Assembly: GCA_020741775.1 (NCBI GenBank)
Contig: DYYG01000001.1
Location: 30,794-94,793 of the forward strand
Length of the DNA: 64,000 nucleotides
Reading direction: 5' to 3'
Source of the DNA: Methylorubrum populi
Lineage (GTDB): Bacteria > Pseudomonadota > Alphaproteobacteria > Rhizobiales > Beijerinckiaceae
Part shown: positions 9,497 to 19,300 of the stretch, one piece after another
How the letters are laid out: each line of letters opens with the position of its first letter
How positions within the stretch are numbered: position 1 is the stretch's first letter
Program-made: the position numbers and the translations under genes
Notes under the pieces: generated by a model
The model's input: only the letters and a program-made list of their open reading frames with translations
What the model was told of the DNA's origin: nothing
Database searches by the model: none

Positions 9497-9979
9497 ATGG
9501 CTCTCCTCCAGCGTCTCCTCTCCTACGCCGCGTCCACCTTCGGGTTGCCGGTGCCGGCCGAGCCCTTGCCCGATGGCAGCGAGGAGCATCTCGCGGCGAC
9601 CGCCCTGCTCGTCCATGTCGCCCGCGCCGATGGCGTGCTCGATCCGGCCGAATCCGAGCGCCTGATCCGCCTGGTGCGGCGGCGCTATGCCGGCAGCGAC
9701 GCGGAGGCGGAGAGCCTGATCGAGCGGGCGGCCGCCTTCGAGGCCCAGACCCGCGACATGACGAGCCTCGTCGAACTGATCCGCGACGACGGCGATCCGG
9801 AGCAGCGCGGCCGGCTCCTGGCCATGGCCTGGTCGGTGGCCGGTGCCGATGGCGATCTGCACGAATTCGAGGAGGCCCTGGTCTGGCGTCTCGGCAAGCT
9901 CCTGGGCTTCGACGAGGCGGCGATCGCCTCGGCCCGCGACCGGGCTCTGCGCGATCCGGCGGCCTCCGCCGGCGCGTGA
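9497..9979 (+). CDS. TerB family tellurite-resistance-like protein
   Basis: 160-aa soluble alpha-helical protein of the TerB/DUF533-like type. Family features are the acidic metal-binding segments HVARADGVLDPAESE (about 40-54) and AWSVAGADGDLHEFE (about 110-124), both with D-G-x-L/H-x-x-E patterns. TerB domains bind metal ions and often sit near membranes; the cellular job is rarely known and tellurite resistance should not be assumed. It lies just upstream of lrgAB in the same direction, with about 100 bp between. Confidence 0.8.
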   Translation: MALLQRLLSYAASTFGLPVPAEPLPDGSEEHLAATALLVHVARADGVLDPAESERLIRLVRRRYAGSDAEAESLIERAAAFEAQTRDMTSLVELIRDDGDPEQRGRLLAMAWSVAGADGDLHEFEEALVWRLGKLLGFDEAAIASARDRALRDPAASAGA

Positions 9980-10076
9980 TGCCCGGATCCTGGGCGGAGC
10001 CCCGGTCGAGGGATGGCGGGGCGCTGCCCCGACACCCCGGCAAAGGGATGATCCCTTTGGAATCCCGGATTCTTCG

Positions 10077-10478
10077 ATGATCGTCAGCCTCACTCTGATC
10101 CTGCTCGCCCAGCTTCTGGGTGAGATCGCCGCCCGCGCCGCCGGCCTGCCCGTGCCGGGGCCGGTGATCGGCATGGCGCTGCTCCTGGGTTTCCTTGTCC
10201 TGCGCGACCGGTTTCGGCCGGCCTCGACGCGCTGGCTGCCGCCGCCGCTGGTCGATGGCGGGGTGGAGGGCGCGGCCAAGGGGTTGCTCGCGCATCTCTC
10301 GATCATGTTCGTGCCGGCCGGCGTCGGGATCGTCGGCAAGCTCGACGTGCTGGCAAGCCACGGTCTGGCGCTCGCCGTGGTGCTGTGCCTCTCGGTCACC
10401 CTGACGCTGGCGGCCACCGTGCTCACCTTCGTCGCGGTCTCCCGCCTGCTGGACCGGCCGAAAGGGGACCGGACATGA
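10077..10478 (+). CDS. lrgA: CidA/LrgA family holin-like protein
   Basis: Small membrane protein of the CidA/LrgA family, thought to modulate murein hydrolase export or small-metabolite transport together with LrgB. ATG 10077 (MIVSLTLILLAQLLGE) gives 133 aa with four membrane segments and the family stretch GLPVPGPVIGMALLL. A longer in-frame extension exists upstream but is not protein-like. The stop overlaps the lrgB start (ATGA), so the two are translationally coupled. Confidence 0.85.
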   Translation: MIVSLTLILLAQLLGEIAARAAGLPVPGPVIGMALLLGFLVLRDRFRPASTRWLPPPLVDGGVEGAAKGLLAHLSIMFVPAGVGIVGKLDVLASHGLALAVVLCLSVTLTLAATVLTFVAVSRLLDRPKGDRT

Positions 10479-11191
10479 GCGGCGAGTTCGCCCTCTGGGT
10501 CTATCTGACCCGGACACCGCTGCTCTGGCTCACCGTCACGCTGCTGGCCTATGCGGTGGCGGATCGCCTGTTCCAGGCGGCCGGGCGCCACCCCCTCGCC
10601 AACCCGGTGATCCATGCGATCTGGATGATCGGCCTCGTGCTGACGCTGACCGGCACGCCCTACCCCGCCTACTTCCAGGGCGCGCAATTCGTGCATTTCC
10701 TGCTCGGCCCCGCCACGGTGGCGCTGGCCGTGCCGCTCTACGAGCGCCGGGCGACGGTGATGCGGGCGCTCCTGCCGATGCTGGCGGCCCTGGTCGTCGG
10801 CTGTGTCACCGCGATGACCTCGGCCCTGATCCTCGCCAAGCTCGCCGGCATTCCCTACGACGTGCGGCTCGCCATGGCGCCGAAATCGGTGACCACGGGC
10901 GTGGCCATGGGCATCGTCGAGGCGCTCGGCGGCGACCCGACCCTGGCCGCCGTTCTGGTGATGCTGACCGGCATGGCCGGCGCGGTGATCGTCACGCCGC
11001 TGATGCGGACCCTGCGCATCGAGGACATGCGCGCCCGCGGATTCGCGGCGGGGCTCGCCGCCCACGGCCTGGGCACCGCCCGCGCCTTTCAGGTGAGCGA
11101 GGTCGCCGGCACCTTCGCCGGCATTGCCATGGGCCTCAACGCGTTCCTCACGGCGATCCTCGTGCCGGTGGCGGTGAGTTTTCTGCGGTGA
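10475..11191 (+). CDS. lrgB: LrgB family membrane protein
   Basis: Partner of LrgA. ATG 10475 overlaps the lrgA stop. The protein is 238 aa with multiple hydrophobic helices and the characteristic LrgB stretch LAMAPKSVTTGVAMGI (about residues 128-143), then AHGLGTARAFQ near the C-terminus. Family members work with LrgA-type holins in control of autolysis or in export of small molecules; the specific role here cannot be read from the sequence. Confidence 0.88.
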   Translation: MSGEFALWVYLTRTPLLWLTVTLLAYAVADRLFQAAGRHPLANPVIHAIWMIGLVLTLTGTPYPAYFQGAQFVHFLLGPATVALAVPLYERRATVMRALLPMLAALVVGCVTAMTSALILAKLAGIPYDVRLAMAPKSVTTGVAMGIVEALGGDPTLAAVLVMLTGMAGAVIVTPLMRTLRIEDMRARGFAAGLAAHGLGTARAFQVSEVAGTFAGIAMGLNAFLTAILVPVAVSFLR

Positions 11192-11317
11192 GGGCTGCTC
11201 AAGTCGGCGGCAGCCGCTTGGAGTCGTTATTCTGTATAGGGCCTGCCGGAGAGCCCACTTCAGGTGCCGGATTGATGTGTAATCAGATTTTTCATTCTTC
11301 CGCGGCACAAGGCCGTC

Positions 11318-12271
11318 ATGTCAAAGCAGACAAAATCGGAACAGGGCGCGGAGGACGATGGGGCCTATCGCTTGATGTTGACGCAGGTGACCGTCGACAA
11401 GCTGGCCGACATGATCATTTGGCTCGACGAAGGGGGGCGCTACGTCTTCGTCAATCCAGCAGCCACCAGGTTGCTTGGCTATTCGGCCGACGAGTTGTCT
11501 TGCATGCACCTTTGGGACGTCGATCCGCTCTTCGATGAAGCCCGCTGGCGCGGACATTGGCAGGACGTTCTCGAAAGAAAATCGTTCAAGATCGAGACGC
11601 TGAACCGCACCAAATCCGGCTGTGACATTCCCATCGAAGTCACGGTCAACCTCGTCGAGTACGAGGGGCGGCGGTTCAACTGCGCCATCGTTCGGGACAT
11701 CACCGAGCGGCAGCGGGTCGAGGCCGAATTACGAGAGCTGAACGATCAGATCTATCGCCTCAGCGTCACCGATGCTCTGACGGGCTTGGCGAACCGTCGG
11801 CACTTCGACCTGACCCTCGACAGCGAGGTGCGGCGCCACGCGCAGTCCAAAGCCCCGGTGTCCCTCATCCTCCTCGACGTCGACGCCTTCAAGCACTTCA
11901 ACGACACCTACGGGCATATCGCGGGCGACGAAGCGCTCCAGACGGTCACTGCGACGCTGCAGCGGTCGATGGGGGGCGCCGGCCTCACGGCCCGCTACGG
12001 CGGCGAGGAATTCGCGTGCATCCTGCCCGAGACGGATCATGCGGCGGCCCTCGCCGTCGCGGAGCGTGGCCGGCGGGACATCGCCGCGCTCGGCCTTCCG
12101 CACGCGACCTCCCCGGTCAGCAATCATGTGACGATCAGCCTGGGCGTCGTGACGGCCGCGTGTCACGCGGGGACGCGGACGGTGGAGCTGCTCCGAGCCG
12201 TGGATGCCGCCCTCTATCGCGCCAAGCGCCAGGGACGGAATCAGGCCGTGGGCGAGAGCCTTCCGGCCTGA
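11318..12271 (+). CDS. PAS-GGDEF diguanylate cyclase
   Basis: 317-aa signalling protein predicted to make cyclic di-GMP. A PAS domain (about residues 25-135, with [20 protein letters not shown]) precedes a GGDEF domain: [10 protein letters not shown] (152-161) and the active-site motif GGEEF (228-232). The four residues at the usual inhibitory I-site (RxxD, five before GGEEF) read GGAG, so product feedback inhibition by that site is not expected. There is no membrane segment, so it is probably cytosolic with PAS sensing a small ligand or redox state. It is a single gene with its own upstream gap of 126 bp. Confidence 0.9.
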   Translation: MSKQTKSEQGAEDDGAYRLMLTQVTVDKLADMIIWLDEGGRYVFVNPAATRLLGYSADELSCMHLWDVDPLFDEARWRGHWQDVLERKSFKIETLNRTKSGCDIPIEVTVNLVEYEGRRFNCAIVRDITERQRVEAELRELNDQIYRLSVTDALTGLANRRHFDLTLDSEVRRHAQSKAPVSLILLDVDAFKHFNDTYGHIAGDEALQTVTATLQRSMGGAGLTARYGGEEFACILPETDHAAALAVAERGRRDIAALGLPHATSPVSNHVTISLGVVTAACHAGTRTVELLRAVDAALYRAKRQGRNQAVGESLPA

Positions 12272-12463
12272 GCCGGCATCGCCGCTGCCCCGTCGCGGCG
12301 GACCACGTTGCACCGCAACCGCCAACGTCCTACAAGCCGGCATTCGCCTGGACCCGGTGCAAGCCCGGGTGGCTCTTCCGGCCGCCGATCCGCCGGATCA
12401 CGCATTCGCGACGCCTGCATTGCCCGCTTCTCGCGTGGCCCGCGTCCCCCTTGCGGATTTTCC

Positions 12464-13969
12464 ATGACCTCGATGTCCACCACCGCCCGCGGGCGGTTCG
12501 TCTCGTCCCGATTCGCCCCTTGGTTCGCCCATCCTTGGGCCGACACCCTCTCCGGCATCGTCGTCGCCCTCGCCCTGATCCCGGAGGCGATCGGCTTCTC
12601 GGTCATCGCCGGGGTCGATCCGAAGGTCGGTCTCTACGCCTCCGTCGTCATCGCCATCGTCATCGCCTTCGCCGGCGGGCGCCCGGCGATGATCTCCGCC
12701 GCCACCGCCGCCACCGCCGTGGTGATGGTCGATCTCGTGCGCGACCACGGTGTTCAATACCTCTTCGCCGCCACCATCCTGATGGGCGTGTTCCAGATCC
12801 TGGCCGGGCTCGCCCGGCTCGGCCGGCTGATGCGCTTCGTCTCGCGCTCGGTGATGACCGGCTTCGTCAACGCGCTGGCGATCCTGATCTTCCTGGCGCA
12901 GCTGCCCGAACTCACCGGGGTGACCCCGGCCACCTACGGCCTGATCGCCCTCGGGCTCGCCATCATCTACGGTTTTCCGAGGATCACCCGCGCGGTGCCC
13001 TCGCCGCTCGTCGCCATCGCCGTGCTGACGGCGCTGACCGCCGCTCTCGGGCTCGACGTGCGCACCGTCGCCCATCTCGGCGAATTGCCCAAGGCCCTGC
13101 CGAGCTTCGCCCTGCCGGACGTGCCGCCGACCCTGGAGACCCTGCGGATCATCCTGCCCTATTCCGCGACGCTCGCGGCGGTCGGCCTGCTGGAGAGCCT
13201 GCTCACCGCCCAGATCGTCGACGACATGACCGATACCGGCAGCTCCAAGAACCGTGAATGCATGGGCCAGGGCCTCGCCAACATGAGTTCGGCGGTGTTC
13301 GGCGGCATGGGCGGCTGCGCCATGATCGGGCAATCGGTCATCAACGTCTCGTCGGGCGCCCGCGGCCGGCTCTCGACCCTGGTGGCGGGCGGCTTCCTCC
13401 TCGTGCTGCTCGTGCTGCTGCAGGATCTCCTGGCCATCGTTCCGGTCGCGGCCCTGACGGCGGTGATGATCATGGTCTCGCTCAACACCTTCTCCTGGCG
13501 TTCGCTCGCGGAGCTGCGCACCAACCCGCTGCCCTCCTCTCTGGTGATGCTCGCCACCGTGGCGGTGGTGGTCGCCACCCGCGATCTCGCCATCGGCGTG
13601 CTGGTGGGCGTGCTGCTCTCGGGCGTGTTCTTCGCCGGGAAGGTCTCGCGGATGAGCCGGGTCGTGTCCGAGCTGTCGCCGGACGGGCGCACCCGCACCT
13701 ACCGTGTCTCGGGTCAGGTGTTCTTCGCCTCCGCCGGCACCTTCGCCGAGGCCATCGATGTCCGTGAGCCGGTGGAGCGCCTCGTCCTCGACGTGCACGC
13801 GGCGCATTTCTGGGACATCTCGGCGGTGGGCGCCCTCGACCGCGTGGTGATGAAGGCCCGGGCCCAGGGCCGGACGGTCGAGGTGGTGGGCCTCAACGAG
13901 GCCAGCGCCACCCTGGTTGAGCGCTTCGGCCGGCACGACAAGGCGGGGGCCTCGCTGCCGGCGCATTGA
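12464..13969 (+). CDS. SulP family anion transporter with STAS domain
   Basis: 501-aa SulP permease for sulfate or another inorganic anion (bicarbonate in some members). ATG 12464 is preferred over an upstream in-frame ATG because it is followed at once by the transmembrane unit. Features are [23 protein letters not shown] (read in two parts, about 38-60), the conserved [11 protein letters not shown] (about 262-272), many membrane segments up to about residue 395, and a C-terminal STAS domain with [19 protein letters not shown]. The substrate is not defined by sequence; no sulfate or carbonic anhydrase genes are adjacent. Confidence 0.9.
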   Translation: MTSMSTTARGRFVSSRFAPWFAHPWADTLSGIVVALALIPEAIGFSVIAGVDPKVGLYASVVIAIVIAFAGGRPAMISAATAATAVVMVDLVRDHGVQYLFAATILMGVFQILAGLARLGRLMRFVSRSVMTGFVNALAILIFLAQLPELTGVTPATYGLIALGLAIIYGFPRITRAVPSPLVAIAVLTALTAALGLDVRTVAHLGELPKALPSFALPDVPPTLETLRIILPYSATLAAVGLLESLLTAQIVDDMTDTGSSKNRECMGQGLANMSSAVFGGMGGCAMIGQSVINVSSGARGRLSTLVAGGFLLVLLVLLQDLLAIVPVAALTAVMIMVSLNTFSWRSLAELRTNPLPSSLVMLATVAVVVATRDLAIGVLVGVLLSGVFFAGKVSRMSRVVSELSPDGRTRTYRVSGQVFFASAGTFAEAIDVREPVERLVLDVHAAHFWDISAVGALDRVVMKARAQGRTVEVVGLNEASATLVERFGRHDKAGASLPAH

Positions 13970-14178
13970 GGGGCCGTGTTCCGGGCCGCTCTCGCGACGC
14001 GGGACACGGTCGCGGCAGAGGGACGGAACCGCCGGTGGCGCCTTCCAGCCCCGGCTCGGTTGTGCAGTGCGGCTGAAACTCGGTAATGTCTCCCGACGGC
14101 ACGCCGGAACGGCGCGTCGCGGGTGAGGCCTCGTCCCGAGGCCGGGCGCCGAGCCGGCCCGTTGCCCCGGGAGGCGCC

Positions 14179-15258
14179 GTGTTTCCCTTCGACCCATCCC
14201 GTCAGGTCCGGCGCCTGGTTCGCCGAAGCCTCGCCCGCACGACACGGCAGGTCACCCGATCCGTCGATGCCGCCGGCAAGGCCATGACCCGGTCGGCCGA
14301 GCAGGCGATCCGGGACACGCGCAAGGCGACCGCCCAGACCGTGAAACGGGCGGTCCGGCACACCGAGAAGGTGGTCGCGGCGGCACGCGCGCCGCAGCGA
14401 TCCGAGGTTGTCCGCAAGCCGTCCGGTCAATTCGTGACCGTCGACGGCCTGCCGGTGCATGTCATCCTGCGCGGGCGCGGACGGCCGGTGGTGCTCGTCC
14501 ATGGCAACGGCACCCTGGCCGAGGACTTCGCGATCTGCGGTCTGATCGACCGGCTGGCGACGCGCTACCGGGTCATCGCGATCGACCGGCCGGGCTTCGG
14601 TTATACGGCCCGTCCCCGTCACCGCATCTGGACGGCCCAAGCCCAGGCCATGCTCCTGCACCGGGTGCTGGAACAGCTCAAGGTCGAGCGCCCCCTCGTG
14701 GTCGGGCATTCGTGGGGCACGATCGTCTCCCTCGCGCTTGCGGCCGACGGTCGGCGGGCCTTGCGCGGGCTCGTGCTGCTCTCGGGCTCCTACTTCCCGG
14801 GCCATCGGACCGACGCGGCCATGATCGCGCCGCTCGCCGTGCCGGGCCTCGGCGATGCGGCGCGCGCGATGGTGCCTGCGACGGTGAGCGCGGCGCTCGT
14901 CGAGCAGTCGTTCCGCCACGTGTTCTGGCCCCAAGCCGTTCCGCCCCGCTTCAAGGCGCGCTTCCCCCTCGAGATCGCGGCGGCGCCGACGCAGTTGCGG
15001 GCGGTGTCCGAGGATGCCGCCTCGATGAATGCGGCCGTCACCGGGCTTCAGCATCGCTATGCGGGCCTGACGCTGCCGGTCTCCATCCTGGCGGGCGATG
15101 CGGACGCGATCGTCAAGGCCGGCGAGCACTCGGTGCGGCTGCACACGACGATCCCCGGGAGCACCCTCCGGCTCCTGCCCGGCCTCGGTCACATGATCCA
15201 TTACGGCGCGCGCCTGAAGGTGGAACGCGCGATCGACGCGGTGATGGGGCTCCGGTAG
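14179..15258 (+). CDS. alpha/beta hydrolase with basic N-terminal region
   Basis: Alpha/beta-fold hydrolase of unknown substrate. GTG 14179 has a GGGAGG sequence at good spacing; the frame is open upstream to 14086. The first 90 or so residues are a basic amphipathic helical region (RQVRRLVRRSLARTTRQVTR), perhaps membrane-associating. The catalytic domain follows: oxyanion segment LVHGNG, nucleophile elbow GHSWG, acid in LAGDADAIV and a C-terminal His in LPGLGHMIH. Length is about 359 aa. It runs toward the convergent rsmA gene. Confidence 0.85.
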   Translation: MFPFDPSRQVRRLVRRSLARTTRQVTRSVDAAGKAMTRSAEQAIRDTRKATAQTVKRAVRHTEKVVAAARAPQRSEVVRKPSGQFVTVDGLPVHVILRGRGRPVVLVHGNGTLAEDFAICGLIDRLATRYRVIAIDRPGFGYTARPRHRIWTAQAQAMLLHRVLEQLKVERPLVVGHSWGTIVSLALAADGRRALRGLVLLSGSYFPGHRTDAAMIAPLAVPGLGDAARAMVPATVSAALVEQSFRHVFWPQAVPPRFKARFPLEIAAAPTQLRAVSEDAASMNAAVTGLQHRYAGLTLPVSILAGDADAIVKAGEHSVRLHTTIPGSTLRLLPGLGHMIHYGARLKVERAIDAVMGLR

Positions 15259-15306
15259 CGCGCCCCGTCTTTCGACCGGGCGGAATCGCGCGGCGAGCCC
15301 GGCCGG

Positions 15307-16179
15307 CTATCCCCCCGCCTCCAGCGCCCGCGCCAGGGCCACGAACCCCGCCACCGGGATTTCTTCCGCCCGGGCCGTTTCCGGCAGGCCGGCGGCGGCG
15401 AGGAGGCGGGCGGGGTCGGGGGTGGCGGCTTTCAGGCTCTGGCGCAGCATCTTGCGGCGCTGGCCGAAGGCGGCGCGGGTCACCCGTTCCAGATCGGCGA
15501 TCCGGCAGGGCAACGGCGCGGGACGCGGGCGCAGGTGGACGATGCTGGAGGTGACCTTCGGCGGCGGCACGAAGGCGGAGGGCGCGACGTCGAACAGGAT
15601 GGTGGCCTGCGTGCGCCAGCCGCACAGAACCCCGAGCCGGCCGTAATTGGCCCGGTCGCCCTCGTCGGCGACGATGCGCTCGGCCACCTCGCGCTGGAAC
15701 ATCAGCGTGGCCGATTCCCACCATGGCGGCCACGTCTCGTCCCGCGTCTCGGCCCCGAGCCAGCCGGTGAGCAGCACGGTGGCGACGTTGTAGGGCAGGT
15801 TCGCCACGATCCTGACCGGCCCGTCGCCGACGAGCGGGCGCGGATCGAAGCCGACCGCGTCGGCATCGATCACATCGAGCCGGCCGGGATAATGCGCGGC
15901 GATCTCGGCGAGCGCCGGCAGCGCGCGGGGATCGCGCTCGATGGCCACCACCCGCTGGGCGCCGGCCGCGAGAAGCGCCCGGGTCAGCCCGCCGGGGCCG
16001 GGCCCGACCTCCACCACCGTGACGCCGTCGAGCGCGCCCGCCGAGCGGGCGATGCGGCCGGTCAGGTTGAGATCGAACAGGAAGTTCTGGCCGAGTGCCT
16101 TCTTCGGCTCCAGCCCGTGCCGCCGCACCACCTCGCGCAGGGGAGGCAGGCCGTCGGCACTCAAGGGTTCGGTGGTCAT
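15307..16179 (-). CDS. rsmA: 16S rRNA dimethyladenosine transferase
   Basis: RsmA/KsgA dimethylates two adjacent adenosines in helix 45 of 16S rRNA, a late step in 30S assembly. The 290-aa protein shows the family N-terminus [11 protein letters not shown], the SAM motif [16 protein letters not shown], the D-A-D segment of motif III and the catalytic NLPYNVAT. It follows pdxA by 9 bp on the same strand, the classic pdxA-rsmA pair. Confidence 0.95.
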   Translation of the reverse strand: MTTEPLSADGLPPLREVVRRHGLEPKKALGQNFLFDLNLTGRIARSAGALDGVTVVEVGPGPGGLTRALLAAGAQRVVAIERDPRALPALAEIAAHYPGRLDVIDADAVGFDPRPLVGDGPVRIVANLPYNVATVLLTGWLGAETRDETWPPWWESATLMFQREVAERIVADEGDRANYGRLGVLCGWRTQATILFDVAPSAFVPPPKVTSSIVHLRPRPAPLPCRIADLERVTRAAFGQRRKMLRQSLKAATPDPARLLAAAGLPETARAEEIPVAGFVALARALEAGG

Positions 16180-16188
16180 GGCTGCGGT

Positions 16189-17241
16189 TCAGGCGCGGAC
16201 GGGAAAGGGCGTGACGTTGTCCGCCGCCGGGCGATGCGCGAGCCGGTGGGCCAGCCGCAGGGCCGCGATCAGGCTGTCGGGCTTGGCGATGCCCTGCCCG
16301 GCGATGTCGAAGGCGGTGCCGTGGTCGGGCGAGGTGCGCACGAAGGGCAGGCCCAGGGTCACGTTGACGCCCTCGTCGAAGGCGAGCGTCTTGATCGGGA
16401 TCAGCGCCTGATCGTGGGTCGGGGTCAGCGCCACGTCGTAGGTCGCCCGGGCGCGTTCGTGGAACAGGGTGTCGGCCGGCAGCGGCCCCCTGATGTCGAT
16501 GCCCTCGCTGCGGAGTGCCGCGACGGCGGGGGCCAGCACGTCCCGGTCCTCGGTGCCCATGGTGCCGGATTCCCCCGCATGCGGGTTGAGGCCGGACAGG
16601 ACGAGGCGGGGTGTGTCCAGGCCGAAGCGCGCCCGCAGGTTGGCATGGACGATGCGGGCGGTGCGCTCGACCAGCTCCTGCGTCAGCAGATCGGGCACCC
16701 GCCGCAGGGCGACGTGGATCGTCACCGGCACCACGGCGAGGGTATCGCTCCACAGCATCATCACCGGCAGCGGCGGCTCCCGGCCCGGCCCGGCCGCGAG
16801 GGCGGCCAGGAACTCGGTATGGCCCGGATGGGCGAAGCCGACCTTGGTCAGCACGAATTTGGCGATCGGGTTGGTCACGATCGCCGAGGCGATCCCGGAG
16901 CGGACCAGATCGACGGCGGCGGTGATCGACTCGACGATGGCGCCGGCCTGGGCCGAATCCGGTGCGCCGGGCGTGGCCGTCACCTTGGCCCCGCTCGGCA
17001 GGGGCAGCACCGGCAGCGCCCGGGGAAACACCTCGACGGCATTGCCGGGCTCGACCTCGGCCACCGGCACCGACAGGCCGAGCCGGTAGGCGGTCGCTTC
17101 CAGGAATTCGGGATCGCCGATGAGCTGGAACGGCGGCACCCCCCGCTCGACCCGCAGCCGCCACGCGGCGAGCGCGATCTCCGGCCCGATCCCGGAAGGA
17201 TCGCCGAGGGTGAGGGCAAGCAGTCTGTCGTCGGGCGTCAT
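16189..17241 (-). CDS. pdxA: 4-hydroxythreonine-4-phosphate dehydrogenase
   Basis: PdxA oxidises 4-phosphohydroxy-L-threonine in the DXP-dependent pyridoxal phosphate pathway. The 350-aa protein has GDPSGIGPEIA near the N-terminus, the NPIAK segment, LNPHAGE (metal/substrate His) and the C-terminal SPDHGTAFDIAG. Length is normal. It is first in pdxA-rsmA; upstream lies a 620-bp gene-free region with a degenerate palindromic repeat. Confidence 0.95.
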   Translation of the reverse strand: MTPDDRLLALTLGDPSGIGPEIALAAWRLRVERGVPPFQLIGDPEFLEATAYRLGLSVPVAEVEPGNAVEVFPRALPVLPLPSGAKVTATPGAPDSAQAGAIVESITAAVDLVRSGIASAIVTNPIAKFVLTKVGFAHPGHTEFLAALAAGPGREPPLPVMMLWSDTLAVVPVTIHVALRRVPDLLTQELVERTARIVHANLRARFGLDTPRLVLSGLNPHAGESGTMGTEDRDVLAPAVAALRSEGIDIRGPLPADTLFHERARATYDVALTPTHDQALIPIKTLAFDEGVNVTLGLPFVRTSPDHGTAFDIAGQGIAKPDSLIAALRLAHRLAHRPAADNVTPFPVRA

Positions 17242-17864
17242 GGGGCGCTTATAGCGCGATTTGGTCGCTCGCAGAGGGGGGATGGCTGAGGGGGCGGTGC
17301 CCGCTTTCGACCCGTTGCTGACCCTATGAAGGCCAACTCGCGGGCAACTGAGAGCACTTCACAGAAGGTCCCTTCACCTGGAGCCCTCCCTATGCGCGCG
17401 ACGGTGCAGCCAGAGCTTTATGAGAGACTCTTATAGTTAGGGACAAAACCGTTAGGCCGGCGCTGTCGATTTCAGCCAGTGTCCGGTCGAGCAAATCCGC
17501 ATCGTAAAGCTGTTCTATCAGCGCGCGGTGCAGCGCGTCCAAGACCACGGTAGCTTGCCATACGCTAAAATTGCAGTTGAAGTTCAGTAATTAGCTTGAG
17601 AGCAGGGGCTAAAGTTTAAATACTTGGCGTCGGCCTCGGCGGCCACATACTGCGCTGCATATAGACTCATGAAAAACTTGCGATTAGGAGCTACTCACAA
17701 ATAGCCAATGTTTAGCTTGCTGCCATTGAGCGCGTTTATTGACAACAAGGAGCATCGGAAGAAGCATTGCTCCTCACAACGTGGGAGGGTCAGTGCTCGG
17801 GATAATCTTTCACTAATAGCCTTATGCCGCCACACCTTCTCTCAGCAATCTTGAGGAGATAACT
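17242..17864. other. gene-free region at the border of an AT-rich insert
   Basis: 623 bp without a convincing gene. The pdxA-proximal half is GC-rich and carries a degenerate copy of the palindromic repeat (about 17351-17436). From about 17560 the base composition drops sharply and stays AT-rich through the three genes that follow, which marks the likely left border of an acquired segment. Confidence 0.5.
17351..17436. repeat. degenerate copy of the ~90-bp palindromic repeat
   Basis: Reads like the copies at 26148-26240 and 33987-34073. The right half (GCGCGACGGTGCAGC, then GAGCTTTATGAGAGACTCTTA) matches their CGCGACGGCGCAGC and GAGTTTTGTGAGAGACACTTA; the left half (GAGCACTTCACAGAAGGTCCC) is a weaker match to GAGCGCCTCACAAACCTCCC. 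The terminal inverted repeats have decayed. Confidence 0.6.
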
Positions 17865-18155
17865 ATGCTGTATAAGTCCGCCATCTGCCTTCTTGCCTTT
17901 GCCTCACTCGCTACTGCAGTAAATGCTGCAGAGCAAAAAAAAATGGAGAAGTTCCGCTCAGAATTTTCTTCCAATAAGTCGTTAAACGATACGGCCGGTG
18001 ATATGAAGAAAATAGCTTCAGAAGTAGATAAAGTTTACAAACAAAACGGCTATGACGACAAGGAATGTCATACGGTTTGTACGACCACCATGACGGTTGG
18101 CCCAGATGGAAAGCTAGTTCCATCAGTATCTTGCTCCTTACAATGTGGTTTTTGA
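17865..18155 (+). CDS. small secreted cysteine-containing protein, unknown
   Basis: I do not recognise this 96-aa protein. It starts MLYKSAICLLAFASLATAVNA, a clean signal peptide, with AGGAG a few bases before the ATG. The mature part is Lys-rich and helical, then a C-terminal block with four cysteines (CHTVC, then VSCSLQC), suggesting two disulfides in the periplasm or outside the cell. Codon use is AT-rich, unlike the surrounding chromosome. It is followed 67 bp later by a secreted serine protease in the same direction, so they may work together. Confidence 0.65.
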   Translation: MLYKSAICLLAFASLATAVNAAEQKKMEKFRSEFSSNKSLNDTAGDMKKIASEVDKVYKQNGYDDKECHTVCTTTMTVGPDGKLVPSVSCSLQCGF

Positions 18156-18222
18156 TTATTTATTGAAGTGGGGATCATTTTGATCCCCGCTATTTTAAAT
18201 GAGCAGAGATCAAGGAGGGGTG

Positions 18223-19278
18223 ATGTACAAGAAATTTTTACTCACTTTAGTGATTTTGCTTTCTGCGCATCAAGCCTCGGAAGCGGATGATGCTGGATTG
18301 TCACCGGCAAAAGTCAAGACTCTTGGTGAAATCGCTGCATCAATCCAAGATACGATGGCGCAGAAAAGCTTAAACAAAGAAGAGGAAGCAAAAAAATCGC
18401 TAAACATTTCACGCTTGATAGGACAAGCAGATAGTCTTTTGCTGGAGATAAAAGCAATATACGGATCAGATAACAGGAAAGAATTTAAAGATGGCGCGCC
18501 AATTGAAAAGCAAGCGGCAGACTCGGTTGCAGCATTCATGGAATCAACCAGCCTGATTGCAGAGGATGGCGGCAAAAATTTTCGTATTAATGGGTCTGAA
18601 ACGAGGTTTTGCACTCCGGAGCAAGCAGCTAATGCGGGGAAACCGCCTGAAGCGTTCTTCGACCAGAAAGCGGCTGCTTATTGTACCGGCTTCAAAGTAG
18701 GAAAAGATTTAATTGCTACTGCGGGCCACTGCATTAAATCAAAATCTGACTGCGCACAAGCCAAAATTGTTTTCAAATTCCGCGTCGAAAACGATAGCAT
18801 ATTCACATCAAAAGTATCTGCAGATGATGTTTTCCAATGTAAAGAAATGGTCGATGGCGATATTGGGCAAAATGGGAGTGATTGGCGAATAATCCGCGTT
18901 GACAGAGAGATGAGCAAGCAACCAACCGTTAAGCTGAGAGCATCAGGAGCCGTTCCAATCAATGCTCCTCTTACTGTTATAGGTCACCCTACTGGTTTGC
19001 CGGCGAAGATTGCCCCAGGCGCAACCGTCAGGGAAATTAAAGAAAAATTCTTTGTCACTAACTCTGACACATACGCAGGCAATTCAGGCTCAGCCGTTTT
19101 CAATTCATCCGAGCTTGGAAAGGGAAATTTGCTAGTTGAAGGCATTCTTGTGAGGGGAGAGGCAGACTTTGAAGTTGTGAACAACGGAGAGTGCAGGGTT
19201 TCTAAGCGTTGTCCTCTTGATGGATGTCGCGGAGAGGATGTTACGCATGCAAGTGTGTTCGCTTCGAAAGCAAGATGA
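18223..19278 (+). CDS. secreted trypsin-like (V8-type) serine protease
   Basis: Predicted exported endopeptidase of the chymotrypsin fold. ATG 18223 is set by a perfect GGAGGGG five bases upstream and opens a signal peptide (MYKKFLLTLVILLSAHQASE). A helical propeptide-like part (about 30-125) precedes the protease domain: His169 in TAGHC, Asp220 or Asp227 in the SDWRIIRVD segment and Ser288 in AGNSGSAVF. Several Cys residues may form disulfides. The DNA is AT-rich, as in both neighbours. Substrate unknown; the 351-aa size and His/Asp/Ser order suit the V8/glutamyl endopeptidase-like group. Confidence 0.82.
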   Translation: MYKKFLLTLVILLSAHQASEADDAGLSPAKVKTLGEIAASIQDTMAQKSLNKEEEAKKSLNISRLIGQADSLLLEIKAIYGSDNRKEFKDGAPIEKQAADSVAAFMESTSLIAEDGGKNFRINGSETRFCTPEQAANAGKPPEAFFDQKAAAYCTGFKVGKDLIATAGHCIKSKSDCAQAKIVFKFRVENDSIFTSKVSADDVFQCKEMVDGDIGQNGSDWRIIRVDREMSKQPTVKLRASGAVPINAPLTVIGHPTGLPAKIAPGATVREIKEKFFVTNSDTYAGNSGSAVFNSSELGKGNLLVEGILVRGEADFEVVNNGECRVSKRCPLDGCRGEDVTHASVFASKAR

Positions 19279-19300
19279 GAATTTCGCTGAATTGCGCGTT

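Noticed and set aside
14086..14178. Longer N-terminus of the alpha/beta hydrolase from ATG 14086
   Set aside because: The extension is Pro/Arg/Gly-rich and lacks a ribosome site, while GTG 14179 has GGGAGG at proper spacing.
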